From Bdellovibrionales bacterium (GTDB taxonomy: Bacteria; Bdellovibrionota; Bdellovibrionia; Bdellovibrionales; UBA1609): DNA of 33,129 bases. The notes beneath the pieces are model-generated. The model made no database searches. It had not been told where the DNA came from and saw nothing but the letters and a program-made list of their open reading frames with translations. Shown piece after piece: positions 23,568 to 32,364 of this stretch. The stretch lies in NCBI GenBank assembly GCA_028819305.1, contig JAPPLY010000029.1, forward strand, positions 34,309 to 67,437. The letters are read 5' to 3'. A program made the position numbers and the translations under genes. Position 1 is the first letter of the stretch. Every line of letters begins with the position of its first letter.

Positions 23568-25016
23568 TTACACTTTATTCTTTAAAAGATTTTCCAAAAT
23601 ATCACTGGATTGCCGCATAAGAGAATAAGCATCTATTTTTTCAGCAGCCTCTGGGTTTAAATGAAGTAACCGGTTCTGGAATTTTTTATCCCTGTTTTTT
23701 TTATTAAAAAGATTCATTTGTTCGTATAATACAAAATAATCATGACATATACCCTGTTCTGGTAAATAGCCGTTTATGGAAAACCCGGGAAAAAGCCGGT
23801 TCAACCGGTCTAAAGCAGCTTTCAAATAAGCAGACAAAACAAACTTATTAAAACGATCAGCATAAGGGCAAAGCATCCATAAATCCACTTTAGCCGCTTC
23901 AGGATGACGTTTAAGGCTTAAAAAACCTTCTCTCCCACTATGAATAGGCTCCTGTCCGTGTGATACATGATTGCTTTTTGTGTATTCAGGTAAAACTAAA
24001 AGCAAAAGAGGAATCACTTTTTCAAAAGCACCTTGGTCCCAGGATAAAGAAAACCGCTTCCATATTTTCATCGGTGGGTTCCAATTGGGAAACAAGAAAA
24101 ACATACTATTTGAAAAAAAATGAAGGGTTTCCGGTCCACTTAATGTCCATATCAAAAACCGACTTCTTTGTATTTCTCCATTCCACTTAAATTCTATATG
24201 TGTTTTTGTTAACTTAAAATCTCTTAACAGGTTATCAGACGAAGATAAATCAGCAGAAGACACATCTAACCACTCCACTCCTTCTTTTTTTAAAGAGCAT
24301 TTAATATCCGCAAAGTACCTCTGTGAAGACTCCCTAAAGAGATAATCAGAAAACAAAGGGCTGAACCCATAAGAAAAAGACTCGGTATAACTTCCTGAAA
24401 ACTCTTTTGCCAAATATAAGAACAAATTGGACTTTATAGATTCTTTTACCTTTTGTACTTTCTTTCTACTTAAAAGTCCCAACTTATTTTTTGAAAAGGG
24501 GGAAGGTATAGTTATGCGGTTTGAAAATCCCCGAAGCTTTTTATCTTTCTTAGAGAACAGATCCTCCGTTAAGTGCGTAAAAATAAAACTCTCCTGGTTT
24601 AAAACAGAATGACAAACCTGAAAATCCAAGCATGTCTCCATAAAAAAAGGGTGCAACGCACCTCTTAATTCCACTGGCCCATGAGAGGGATACTGATCTT
24701 GTTTGAATTTTGTAGTTTCTGTAAGCTTCTTCCCAAAGATGAACGGAGGGCAAAGTTCGCAATTTCCTGACCTGTTCGGTATAAAAAAAGAAAAACCCTG
24801 TGGAACGGAATAAAAATGATCTCCACATAAATAACTTTTTTGTAGATCACTTAAGTGAGAGGGTAGAAAAACACCAAAAGGACCTTCTCTTTCCGCTGAA
24901 GATAGGGGTTGTAGAGCGGATATATCAAACACAGTGGTCTGAAAAGCTTTTTTTTGCAATTGATGAGCCAGCCAAGCTCCCCGTCCCCCAGAAGATACAA
25001 TCACTACATCCCGCAT
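23568..25016 (-). CDS. Possible FAD/NAD(P)-binding oxidoreductase-like protein, with inserted repeat
   Basis: The 482-residue product starts MRDVVIVSSGGRGAWLAHQL, a beta-alpha start with a Gly-rich turn similar to the Rossmann dinucleotide fold of FAD oxidoreductases, and has KAFQTTVFDIS where an acidic residue would bind ribose. The rest has no motif I can assign; a later segment RSRFLIWTLSGPETL could be the second nucleotide-binding strand of this fold. Residues about 82-104 come from an inserted 68-bp repeat (24705-24772) also present in the gene at 26353. The start is supported by GAGGG before the ATG. It lies 54 bases after purM on the same strand and may share its transcript. Enzyme activity is not established. 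Confidence 0.45.
   Translation of the reverse strand: MRDVVIVSSGGRGAWLAHQLQKKAFQTTVFDISALQPLSSAEREGPFGVFLPSHLSDLQKSYLCGDHFYSVPQGFSFFIPNRSGNCELCPPFIFGKKLTETTKFKQDQYPSHGPVELRGALHPFFMETCLDFQVCHSVLNQESFIFTHLTEDLFSKKDKKLRGFSNRITIPSPFSKNKLGLLSRKKVQKVKESIKSNLFLYLAKEFSGSYTESFSYGFSPLFSDYLFRESSQRYFADIKCSLKKEGVEWLDVSSADLSSSDNLLRDFKLTKTHIEFKWNGEIQRSRFLIWTLSGPETLHFFSNSMFFLFPNWNPPMKIWKRFSLSWDQGAFEKVIPLLLLVLPEYTKSNHVSHGQEPIHSGREGFLSLKRHPEAAKVDLWMLCPYADRFNKFVLSAYLKAALDRLNRLFPGFSINGYLPEQGICHDYFVLYEQMNLFNKKNRDKKFQNRLLHLNPEAAEKIDAYSLMRQSSDILENLLKNKV
24705..24772 (-). repeat. Family-C coding repeat, copy 1
   Basis: Read on the minus strand, the 68 bases begin GGTCAGGAAATTGCGAACTT and end AACTACAAAATTC. They match 26446-26513 at 62 of 68 positions without gaps. 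All three minus-strand frames are open through the element. Here it encodes RSGNCELCPPFIFGKKLTET and a few more residues. Confidence 0.92.
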
Positions 25017-25070
25017 AATCCCTCTATCACAATAAATTTATCAAAAAAATAAAAAACGGATGTCCATCCA

Positions 25071-26060
25071 CTAAGAATGGATATACCAGGAAGGAGCTTG
25101 TTCTTTCTTGGATACGACAACTCCTAAGTCTATAACTTCAAAACCTTTCGATTTTACAAGCTGCCCTATCTGATTAACATCTTTAGCGGAAATAACTACA
25201 ATCAAACCTATACCGCAATTTAAAACTTTCATTAATTCCAGCAGATCCATTCCTGTTCTCCGCTTCACTTCCATAAAAGGTTTTGGTATATTCCAAATAT
25301 TTATAGCCGCCGCTGTCTTTTTAGGAAGAACTCTTAATAAATTATCCATCCCTCCTCCTGTGATATGAGCTATAGCCTTCAACCCCTTTATTTTAAACAA
25401 CTCCAAACTTAAAGATACATAAAGAGCGGTCGGTTTCAATAGTTCCTCCTCCCAAAGAGATATATCCGACTGAAATATTTTTCTTAGTAGGGAAAATCCA
25501 TTACTATGAAATCCTGAACTGGACACCCCAATTAAACGATCCCCCACCTCGACTTTATGTGCGCCCAGTATCTTGGCACGATCCACTACCCCCAAAGCAA
25601 AACCAGCACAGTCAAAATGAAGTCCTGTATAGCTATCCGGCATCTCCGCTGTCTCTCCCCCCAACAAATAACAATGGCTTTGCTCACAGGCTTTCTGAAC
25701 ACCAGTTAAAAATTCTCTAGCAGGTTTTTGAAGTAATTGAGCACAAGCATAATAGTCCATAAAAAAAAGAGGCTTTGCTCCACTACAAATAAGATCATTA
25801 ACACACATAGCTACCAAATCCTGACCCACTTCTACATATCTTTTGAAGTGAACAGCTAACTGTAGCTTTGTTCCTACACCGTCCACACTCGCCGATATAC
25901 AGGGTTCATCCATATCAGGAAATACAGCTTGAAAAAGACCACTATAAGCACCAATACCGGATAGAACTCTCGAGCAAGATGAAAGGGATGATTTTTTCTT
26001 CAGCCACTGAACTAATTTATCTGCCTCAGCAACATCCACTCCCACGGAACGATAATCCAT
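25071..26060 (-). CDS. purM: Phosphoribosylformylglycinamidine cyclo-ligase PurM (AIR synthetase)
   Basis: PurM closes FGAM to AIR, the step directly after the PurS/PurQ/PurL complex. Recognisable segments are SGIGAYSGLF, SASVDGVGTKLQLA, the VAMCVNDLICSGAKPLFFMDYYA block, LLGGETAEMPDSY, and GVSSSGFHSNGFSLLR, followed by AHITGGGMDNLLRVLP. At 329 residues it is slightly short but complete. AAGGAG lies 5 bases before the ATG. It is separated from the purB-purC-purS-purQ cluster by about 5 kb containing the pseudopilin and oxidoreductase-like genes. Confidence 0.96.
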   Translation of the reverse strand: MDYRSVGVDVAEADKLVQWLKKKSSLSSCSRVLSGIGAYSGLFQAVFPDMDEPCISASVDGVGTKLQLAVHFKRYVEVGQDLVAMCVNDLICSGAKPLFFMDYYACAQLLQKPAREFLTGVQKACEQSHCYLLGGETAEMPDSYTGLHFDCAGFALGVVDRAKILGAHKVEVGDRLIGVSSSGFHSNGFSLLRKIFQSDISLWEEELLKPTALYVSLSLELFKIKGLKAIAHITGGGMDNLLRVLPKKTAAAINIWNIPKPFMEVKRRTGMDLLELMKVLNCGIGLIVVISAKDVNQIGQLVKSKGFEVIDLGVVVSKKEQAPSWYIHS

Positions 26061-26352
26061 ACCTACTCCTTGACTAGTTAAATCAGCAGATACCTTTAAA
26101 CTTTATATTTTTCGATAATCCAAGCAATTTCTTCGCTGAGTTTAAGGCATGCTTATTTTGCTTATTTTAGAACTAAAAATCATCAAAAACCGCTTTTAAT
26201 TCAAAACTTACCCATCTCATTTAATGGTTAAGCTCCCTCTATTTATGAACCTGACCCTGTTCAATGGTCCTATTATACGGTTTAAAAACACTTTTTTTTA
26301 TCTCTTATATAAGGAAAACCGATAATATTTCTCATAAAGAGGCATTATCATA

Positions 26353-27228
26353 ATGAGAATTACTTTTTTTATTATTATTTTCCTTTCTACATACCTGGCA
26401 GGTATAAAGCCCGCCACAGGGGCAACTGTAAATATCCAACCCGGGGGTCAGGAATTTGCGAACTCTGCCCTCCGTTCACCTTTGGAAAGAAGCTTACAGA
26501 AACCACAAAATACACAAAATACCCAATCCTGGTTGGTAGCACAAAATAATACGAAAGAAAAATCAAATGAAATAAATGCTTATGATCCTTTTGCTGACTA
26601 CTCCGAGTTTGAAAATACAGCAGAAGAACAAGAAAATATCAATTTCTTTCAAACAGGCCGATTCCTTACTTTAGGGGCTATAGGGGGTATCCAATTATTT
26701 ACATTAAATATGTCCGCCCTATACCAGGTAGGTCCCACTTATGGAGGATACCTTAACTACTTTTTCGACTTAAATTTCGCTATTCAATTTGCACTCATAG
26801 CAAGTACCCATTCCATAGCTTTAAAATCGGACTCAGGACAAGCTTTTATTGGTGCTGCCGACTTTATTTCTATGGGAGTGGATTTTAAGTACTTTTTGGA
26901 TAAAAATTTATTTAACAAGAATTTTTCCTGGCTACAGCCTTATTTTTTCCTGGGTGTTTACCATTCTTCAGTTACAATGGTGGCTACATTTACTGACCAA
27001 TCCGGTTTTTTTGAAGATAAAGGCTTCGGTCTAAATATGGGTTTAGGTCTGGAGTTTCAATTTCTCAAAAAGATACACTTTGGTCTGCAATACGCTTTTA
27101 AATTTGTCACATTGGAGCAAGAAGCTGTACCATTAATTCTAAATATTGGAAATGGCAAACAAAACACCAATTTTAGACCTTATGGAGACTGGATGCACAT
27201 TACTATGCTATTAGGTGTCAATTTTTAA
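26353..27228 (+). CDS. Predicted outer-membrane beta-barrel protein, with inserted repeat
   Basis: The 291-residue product starts with a signal peptide (about 1-24, ending near ATGAT). A polar, probably flexible region follows that includes about 23 residues from a 68-bp repeat (26446-26513; QEFANSALRSPLERSLQKPQ). From about residue 95 it has alternating hydrophobic/aromatic strands with Gly turns (GAIGGIQLFTLNMSALYQVG, NMGLGLEFQFLKKIHFGLQY) and ends HITMLLGVNF with a terminal Phe, typical of outer-membrane barrels. AAAGAGG is about 10 bases before the ATG. Function unknown. The insertion falls in the linker between signal and barrel, where it should be tolerated. Confidence 0.75.
   Translation: MRITFFIIIFLSTYLAGIKPATGATVNIQPGGQEFANSALRSPLERSLQKPQNTQNTQSWLVAQNNTKEKSNEINAYDPFADYSEFENTAEEQENINFFQTGRFLTLGAIGGIQLFTLNMSALYQVGPTYGGYLNYFFDLNFAIQFALIASTHSIALKSDSGQAFIGAADFISMGVDFKYFLDKNLFNKNFSWLQPYFFLGVYHSSVTMVATFTDQSGFFEDKGFGLNMGLGLEFQFLKKIHFGLQYAFKFVTLEQEAVPLILNIGNGKQNTNFRPYGDWMHITMLLGVNF
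26446..26513 (+). repeat. Family-C coding repeat, copy 2
   Basis: The 68-base element begins GGTCAGGAATTTGCGAACTC. It differs from the copy at 24705-24772 at six scattered positions, four of them transitions. It is read in a different frame from that of the first copy, but in the same orientation relative to transcription. Confidence 0.92.
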
Positions 27229-27342
27229 AACAATGTTCTTCATTTTATGTTAGTCTTCTATTGTAAAAAAAAATAGATATGCTTACATTATAGAAATAAG
27301 AAACACATATTTGTATAGAAATACATACAAGGGGGTATAATT

Positions 27343-27930
27343 ATGAGTAAAATAGTATCTTTTATGTTTTTAGGCTTCCTTTCTCTATTGGTAGCCATCC
27401 CTGTTTCGATACCTACCGTAGTTCAAGCGGAAGAAGGTATGGCTTCAAGCATGGATGGTATGAGGAAGAAGAGGTACCGTTATCGTAAAAGAACACACCG
27501 TGTTCAAGTAGGAGCTAATGTCATTCCATGGCACACAAACGCAGACAAAAATATGTTTGTTGATGCGGATCTGCTATACGGGTATAACGCTGGACATTTT
27601 GAAATTGGCCCAAATGTAGGACTTAGCTTTGCAGATAAAAAATTACAAAGGTTTGAAGCGGGACTATGGGGGGAATTTAATATCATTAAAAATACCAGAA
27701 AAGAGAAGTTTGTACCTGCCATAGGTTTAAAAGCAAACTACCTAAGAATGGGAAGAGACAATAATCTTTTGTTATCCCTTTATTTATCTTTGAAGTATTT
27801 TCCAGCTAGTCGAACAGGTCTTGTCCTAGATATAGGTTACGAGGTAGTAGATGAATTTAATGCGCTATTCAAATTTAATGAAATGGGACTTCCTATTTCT
27901 TTATCTTATGTTCATTATTTCCACTTCTAA
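27343..27930 (+). CDS. Small predicted outer-membrane beta-barrel protein
   Basis: The 195-residue product has a signal peptide ending VVQA near residue 29, then a short Met/Arg/Lys-rich segment (MRKKRYRYRKRTHR). About eight amphipathic strands follow (RVQVGANVIPWH, HFEIGPNVGLSFA, FVPAIGLKANYLRMG, SLYLSLKYFPAS, and a final ISLSYVHYFHF ending in Phe). An eight-stranded barrel is plausible. AAGGGGGT precedes the ATG. A strong terminator follows. The spacing of 114 bases from the preceding barrel gene suggests a separate promoter or a short operon. Confidence 0.7.
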   Translation: MSKIVSFMFLGFLSLLVAIPVSIPTVVQAEEGMASSMDGMRKKRYRYRKRTHRVQVGANVIPWHTNADKNMFVDADLLYGYNAGHFEIGPNVGLSFADKKLQRFEAGLWGEFNIIKNTRKEKFVPAIGLKANYLRMGRDNNLLLSLYLSLKYFPASRTGLVLDIGYEVVDEFNALFKFNEMGLPISLSYVHYFHF

Positions 27931-27956
27931 TCTATTAGTTGTATAGCTGAAAAAAT

Positions 27957-27997
27957 AAAAGACCGGGGGGGGGGTAGCCCTTCCGGTCTTTTTTTAT
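27957..27997 (+). terminator. Intrinsic terminator after the small barrel gene, with a G10 tract
   Basis: AAAAGACCGG (27957-27966) pairs with CCGGTCTTTT (27983-27992), and the right arm runs into a long T run. The left arm continues into ten consecutive G (27965-27974), an unusual homopolymer in this AT-rich sequence, lying partly in the loop. Confidence 0.85.
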
Positions 27998-28031
27998 TAA
28001 TTAGATCAGGTATAGCGACCAGCGGTGGCTT

Positions 28032-28098
28032 TGTGGCAAAACACATACCTGTCCTCGCGAAAGCGGGAATCTGAGCTTTTAAGTCTTTATTCTTTAAG
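28032..28098 (+). repeat. Interspersed repeat family A, copy 2
   Basis: Same order as 494-563: TGTGGCAAAACACATACCTG, core CCTCGCGAAAGCGGGA, ATCTGAGCTTTT, then a degenerate AGTCTTTATTCTTTAAG end. It lies between the terminator and the next minus-strand gene. Confidence 0.8.
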
Positions 28099-28164
28099 TT
28101 GTTGAAACTTTCGAACTGTCCCCCTTTTAAGGTTTTAAACAGGGTTTGTCCACAATAGCACCCA

Positions 28165-28356
28165 CTACTCTTTTTTATGATCTTCCGTTTTTTCCAGTTG
28201 ATTAATATCTATTATAGGTTCTTTATCATCTGATACATCAGGAAGAGCATTTAGATATTTTTGATATTCCTGATGAGTGATTAAATTATAACGAATATTC
28301 CACTCCATAATACGCTTATCAAACTGTAAATCCCGAATAATACTTTTTAACTTCAT
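28165..28356 (-). CDS. Small conserved-type protein, function unknown
   Basis: The 63-residue product MKLKSIIRDLQFDKRIMEWN... is mostly helical, with the pattern MEWNIRYNLITHQEYQKYLN and ALPDVSDDKEPI. This resembles small proteins of deltaproteobacteria that read (E)WNLRxGxIxxEExxxxLxxLPD, an impression from memory rather than a search. AGGAGG lies 8 bases before the ATG, one of the best ribosome sites in the window, so it is likely expressed. There is no Cys, signal peptide or membrane segment; the tail is acidic and charged. Function is unknown. Confidence 0.7.
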   Translation of the reverse strand: MKLKSIIRDLQFDKRIMEWNIRYNLITHQEYQKYLNALPDVSDDKEPIIDINQLEKTEDHKKE

Positions 28357-28479
28357 TCTTCATACCTCCTTTTTTTAAACCCAAAATATAACACAAAAAA
28401 GACAACTATAAAACCCTCGCATACCCTCCTATTAATCCATAGCTTTGAAAACGATTCTTTTAACGTCTACACACTCTTA

Positions 28480-29202
28480 TTAATCATCTCTCCCATTTAA
28501 CACTTTAAACTTTCGGCGACGACGAAATAAAGACCTTTGTTGAAATTTTTGCGAAACAGACTTAAATCGCAAAAATAAAAATCCTGATAATAAACCACCT
28601 AAATGGGCCAGATTAGCTACAGGAGTGCCAAAACCGGATTGAAGTATTGTCATTAATTCCACAGCCGCAATAAGAATCGTAAAAGTACGTGCCTTCATAG
28701 GAAAAACAAACATAAAAAGCACCAAACGCTCACCAAATATCCAACCGTAAGCAAGTAATAAACCAAAAATAGCTCCTGATGCTCCTACAACAGGAATATC
28801 CATTACAGCACTAATACCACTAAAGATGAAATAAAGCTTTACACCCACAAAATACACAACAGCAGAACCTACTCCGCAAATAATATAATAGGTGAGAAAA
28901 AACTTCCTTCCCCATAGCTGTTCCAACTCAGAACCAAACATCCATAAGACCATCATATTAAATAAGATGTGAAACAATCCCGCACTGTGAATAAACATAT
29001 AAGTGAAAAACTGCCAGATAAAAAAATGGTTATCAATAGCGGAGGGCACAAAGCCAAACAGATGGTATATAACATCCGTTTTCATAAAAAATCTTTGAAC
29101 AATAGACACTAATAAGAACCAACAAACGAGATTCATAATAATCAACACCTTTACACAAGGAGTTGTTCTAGGAATCATCATTTGTGCAGAGGAATGATAC
29201 AT
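28480..29202 (-). CDS. Rhomboid-family intramembrane serine protease
   Basis: The membrane-embedded rhomboid fold is clear: FTYMFIHSAGLFHILFNMMV (His/Asn of the oxyanion region), the L1-type WGRKFFLTYYIICGVGS, nucleophile in VGASGAIFGLL (about Ser142) and the dyad His in ANLAHLGGLLSGF (about His200). Rhomboids cleave single-pass membrane proteins inside the inner membrane. I use the ATG at 29202 (240 residues); a TTG at 29208 and further ATGs at 29181 and 29178 (MMIPRTTPC) are possible, and no start has a strong ribosome site. It lies just downstream of sppA on the same strand, pairing two membrane proteases. The C-terminus is basic (RRRRKFK). Confidence 0.92.
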   Translation of the reverse strand: MYHSSAQMMIPRTTPCVKVLIIMNLVCWFLLVSIVQRFFMKTDVIYHLFGFVPSAIDNHFFIWQFFTYMFIHSAGLFHILFNMMVLWMFGSELEQLWGRKFFLTYYIICGVGSAVVYFVGVKLYFIFSGISAVMDIPVVGASGAIFGLLLAYGWIFGERLVLFMFVFPMKARTFTILIAAVELMTILQSGFGTPVANLAHLGGLLSGFLFLRFKSVSQKFQQRSLFRRRRKFKVLNGRDD

Positions 29203-29237
29203 ATCCAAATAAACCCTGTAAATTTATTGAACAAAAT

Positions 29238-30200
29238 CTACATTCCTATAGCTGGAGGAAAAATGTACAAAGGACGGAAACCGGAACGAAATCCCAAAAG
29301 AGAAAAGAAAATCTTTTTTTCTTCCAGAAAAGAAGTAGATATATCTGCTCCTTTATCTATAAGAGCATTTAAAACACGGCTGTTAATGCGCCCGCTTAGT
29401 AAGTCAAAATAGGTGGGTTGAGGGGTAAAAAGCTTTGGTTTTTTTCCCAATCCAGATAGCTCTCCTATTTTTTCAATAGCATCAGAATAAGTACCAATAG
29501 AATCAGCAAAACCAGCTGATACAGCTACCTCTCCAGTGAAAATCCGCGCATCTGTATAAGGTTCCAGGTCTTCCATCGCCATATTTCGACCTTCTATAAT
29601 GGCAGACTTGAATTGTTCTAATAGTTCATTAATAAGATCCTGAAATAAAACCCTCTCTCGAGAAGTCATAGGACGAAACCGGGTCCCTGTGTCCTTAAAT
29701 TCACCTGTTTTAATTGAATAAGGCTCTACCTTTGCCCAATCATATAAACGTTCCATATTCATCAAAGGCACAATCACTCCAATAGAACCAGATAAAGTTC
29801 CAGAATTAACAAAAACAAAGGAAGCCCCCACCGCCGCATACAAAGCACCACTGGTCATCATAGAGCCAGCAGAAACAACCACTGGTTTTTTTAAATCTGC
29901 TCGTATTTTTTTAAATTCATGATAAATTTCCTGACTAAGCGCAACAGATCCTCCTGGAGAGTCCAGACGAATTAAAACACCTTTTATTTTCTCGTCCTGT
30001 GAGTACTGTCTTAAATCTTTAAGAAATTTAGATTTGTCAATAATCATCCCCTTTAAATCTAAAGCCAAAATAGAACCTTGACTGGTTTTAGGTACCACGC
30101 TCTGCCCTTTAAAAAAAAAGGTTGTCATACCGGTAAAGAAAAAAAACACTGCTATTACAATAATAATCTTAACAAACCAAGACATTCTCCAATTTTTCAT
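29238..30200 (-). CDS. sppA: Signal peptide peptidase SppA (36K type)
   Basis: SppA degrades leftover signal peptides at the inner membrane. An N-terminal anchor (about 8-30) precedes the ClpP-like protease fold: GVLIRLDSPGGSV, VVVSAGSMMTSGALYAA with nucleophile Ser117, SGSIGVI, and IKTGEFKDTGTRFRPMT with the catalytic Lys probably at 169. I chose the ATG at 30200 (320 residues), with AGGTG 5 bases upstream, over a GTG at 30206 inside that ribosome site. It follows rpsA with a 160-base spacer holding a repeat and precedes the rhomboid gene. It is the second S49-related protease in the window. Confidence 0.93.
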   Translation of the reverse strand: MKNWRMSWFVKIIIVIAVFFFFTGMTTFFFKGQSVVPKTSQGSILALDLKGMIIDKSKFLKDLRQYSQDEKIKGVLIRLDSPGGSVALSQEIYHEFKKIRADLKKPVVVSAGSMMTSGALYAAVGASFVFVNSGTLSGSIGVIVPLMNMERLYDWAKVEPYSIKTGEFKDTGTRFRPMTSRERVLFQDLINELLEQFKSAIIEGRNMAMEDLEPYTDARIFTGEVAVSAGFADSIGTYSDAIEKIGELSGLGKKPKLFTPQPTYFDLLSGRINSRVLNALIDKGADISTSFLEEKKIFFSLLGFRSGFRPLYIFPPAIGM

Positions 30201-30258
30201 AAACACACCTCTTTGTTAATTGCCAAAAAATAGATCAATAAAAATTTATATGTCTGTC

Positions 30259-30350
30259 TTCATAAGAGAATAGGGGGTAAAAGTGAGTCCGGCTCTTCGC
30301 CCGCTTTCGCGGCGGAGATCTGAGCTTTTTGACTCCTATTTTCTTATGAA
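30259..30350. repeat. Complete palindromic family-A element between rpsA and sppA
   Basis: TTCATAAGAGAATAGG (30259-30274) and CCTATTTTCTTATGAA (30335-30350) are terminal inverted repeats with one mismatch. Inside lie GTAAAAGTGAGTC, a G+C-rich palindrome CCGCTTTCGCGGCGG and GATCTGAGCTTTTTGACT. At about 92 bases it looks like a whole small non-autonomous element or a REP-like hairpin. Confidence 0.8.
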
Positions 30351-30360
30351 AAACACACTG

Positions 30361-32241
30361 CTATTCAGGATCTGAAGAAGAATCCGCCTTCGTAGCCTCT
30401 GCCGAACCTGAAGATGCAACTCCAAGAGAGGCTTTGAGTGCTCGTCCAAAAAAACTCTCCTCCTTTTTCTTTTTCGGTGGCACTGGCTGTTCCTCATTAT
30501 TGGATTTCTTTTCTACATTAACAGAAACATCAGACTTTTGTTCTTCTCTTAACTGCACCTGTTTAACACTAAGGCCGATTTTACGAGCTTCCAAATCAAT
30601 ATTCAAAACTTCCACTCTTAGTATATCCCCTAATTGTACTGCTTGACTTGTAGTTTCCACTCTCTGTACACTTAACTCACTAATATGAATCAGTCCCTCT
30701 ATCCCCGGCTCTAATTCAACAAAAACCCCAAAGTCCATTAATTTTTTAACTTTTACTTCATGACGAGATCCAGGGGGATATTTTGACTCTACATTTAACC
30801 AAGGATCTTCTTCTAAATGCTTAACACTTAAATTAAATCTCTCTTCTTCAAGACTAACATCCTTAACGACAGTTAATAAAACATCCCCTTTCTTATACTG
30901 TTCTTTTGGAGAAATATGTTTCATCCACGATAGGTCAGAGACATGAATAAAACCCTCCATTTCTTTATCTTTTATTTCCACAAACAAACCAAAATCAGTA
31001 ACGGACCTTACGGTTACTTCCATTTGTGTTCCAGCTGGACATTGTTCCTTTAATTCCATCCACGGGTTTTGCGTTAACTGTTTTATACCTAAACTGATTC
31101 TATGGTTTTCCTGATCTACACCTAAAACTTTAACATCCACCTCCTCATCTACTTTTAGCAGCTGAGAAGGATGCTTGGTCTTTTTCCCCCAACTCATTTC
31201 ACTCACATGAACAAGCCCTTCGACTCCCTCTCTTAACCTCATAAAAGCTCCATAATCCATTAGACTCACGACATGAGCTTTCAGAACATCCCCTATTTTT
31301 ATTTCACTACTCACAATACCCCAAGGATCTTCTTTTAATTGTTTTAATCCCAGACTGACTCTATTTTTTTCCTGATCAAATTTTAACACTTTAACTTCTA
31401 TCTCATCCCCTAAAGAAACCAACTCGGATGGATACTTAATACGATTCCAGCTCATATCGGTAATATGCAATAAGCCATCCAAACCACCTAAATCTAAAAA
31501 CACTCCATAATCCGTAATATTTTTAACTACTCCCTTGATAACCGCCCCTTCTTTAATTTCAGATAAAGTACGGGAGCGTAGATTCTTTCTTTCCTGGCTT
31601 AATAAAACTCTACGGGATAACACAATATTTCCCCTTTTCTGATTAAATTTAATCACTTTAAACTGTAGTTTACGCCCCACATAACTGTTCAGGTCTTTAA
31701 CGGGACGAAGTTCAATTTGTGATCCTGGTAAAAAAGCTTTCACCCCGATATCTACACTTAGCCCCCCTTTTACTTTTGCTATAACAGTCCCTTCTATTAC
31801 TTCCTCATTTTCAACCACCTTAGAAATATCTTTCCATATTCGTATAATATCCGCACGATCTTTGGAAAGCACCATCATTCCATTTTCATTTTCAATACGG
31901 TCAATATACACATCTAATTCCTGCCCTACCTGAATATTGTTCTGGCCAGCAACCATGCGAAATTCAGATTTAGGAATAAACCCTTCACTTTTATAATTTA
32001 TATCCACCAAGACATAATCGTCTTCTATAGAGATAACACGCCCCTTTACCACATCACCAATTTTAAAGTCATATCTTTTTAAAGACTCTTCATATAACTT
32101 ACCAAAAGATTCATTGCCATTAGCCGTTGTTACCGGATCCAAAGCCGGAGATTTTAAATAAATTTTATCCGCCTCATTCAAAAGAGACAAAACTTTCTCT
32201 TTTTGAATTTGTGTTTTTGTTTTTTTGATGTCTTTATCCAT
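30361..32241 (-). CDS. rpsA: 30S ribosomal protein S1
   Basis: The 626-residue product contains six S1 OB domains in order: DVVKGRVISIEDDYVLVDI, EGTVIAKVKGGLSVDIGVKA, KGVVKNITDYGVFLDLGG, KAHVVSLMDYGAFMRLREG, EVTVRSVTDFGLFVEIKD and EVKVKKLMDFGVFVELEPG. S1 binds mRNA on the small subunit and helps start translation of structured messages. The ATG at 32241, with GAGG 9 bases upstream, is preferred over a TTG at 32256. The long C-terminal tail after the sixth domain (about 550-626) is Lys/Glu- then Ala/Ser-rich and probably disordered. Length exceeds the 557-residue Escherichia coli protein because of the terminal extensions. Confidence 0.95.
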   Translation of the reverse strand: MDKDIKKTKTQIQKEKVLSLLNEADKIYLKSPALDPVTTANGNESFGKLYEESLKRYDFKIGDVVKGRVISIEDDYVLVDINYKSEGFIPKSEFRMVAGQNNIQVGQELDVYIDRIENENGMMVLSKDRADIIRIWKDISKVVENEEVIEGTVIAKVKGGLSVDIGVKAFLPGSQIELRPVKDLNSYVGRKLQFKVIKFNQKRGNIVLSRRVLLSQERKNLRSRTLSEIKEGAVIKGVVKNITDYGVFLDLGGLDGLLHITDMSWNRIKYPSELVSLGDEIEVKVLKFDQEKNRVSLGLKQLKEDPWGIVSSEIKIGDVLKAHVVSLMDYGAFMRLREGVEGLVHVSEMSWGKKTKHPSQLLKVDEEVDVKVLGVDQENHRISLGIKQLTQNPWMELKEQCPAGTQMEVTVRSVTDFGLFVEIKDKEMEGFIHVSDLSWMKHISPKEQYKKGDVLLTVVKDVSLEEERFNLSVKHLEEDPWLNVESKYPPGSRHEVKVKKLMDFGVFVELEPGIEGLIHISELSVQRVETTSQAVQLGDILRVEVLNIDLEARKIGLSVKQVQLREEQKSDVSVNVEKKSNNEEQPVPPKKKKEESFFGRALKASLGVASSGSAEATKADSSSDPE

Positions 32242-32364
32242 ATTTGGAAACCTCAATTTTTAGAATATATTTTGTCCCTTTATTTCTTTGTTCATTTTCT
32301 GTCAAAGGAAACTTCACGATATACAAAAAAAAGAAGGGATTCAAGGAATTTTTATACCCAATAG

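Noticed and set aside
24550-24850. Additional frames over the family-C repeat in the oxidoreductase-like gene
   Set aside because: They are alternative frames through the repeat, useful as evidence for its openness but not genes.
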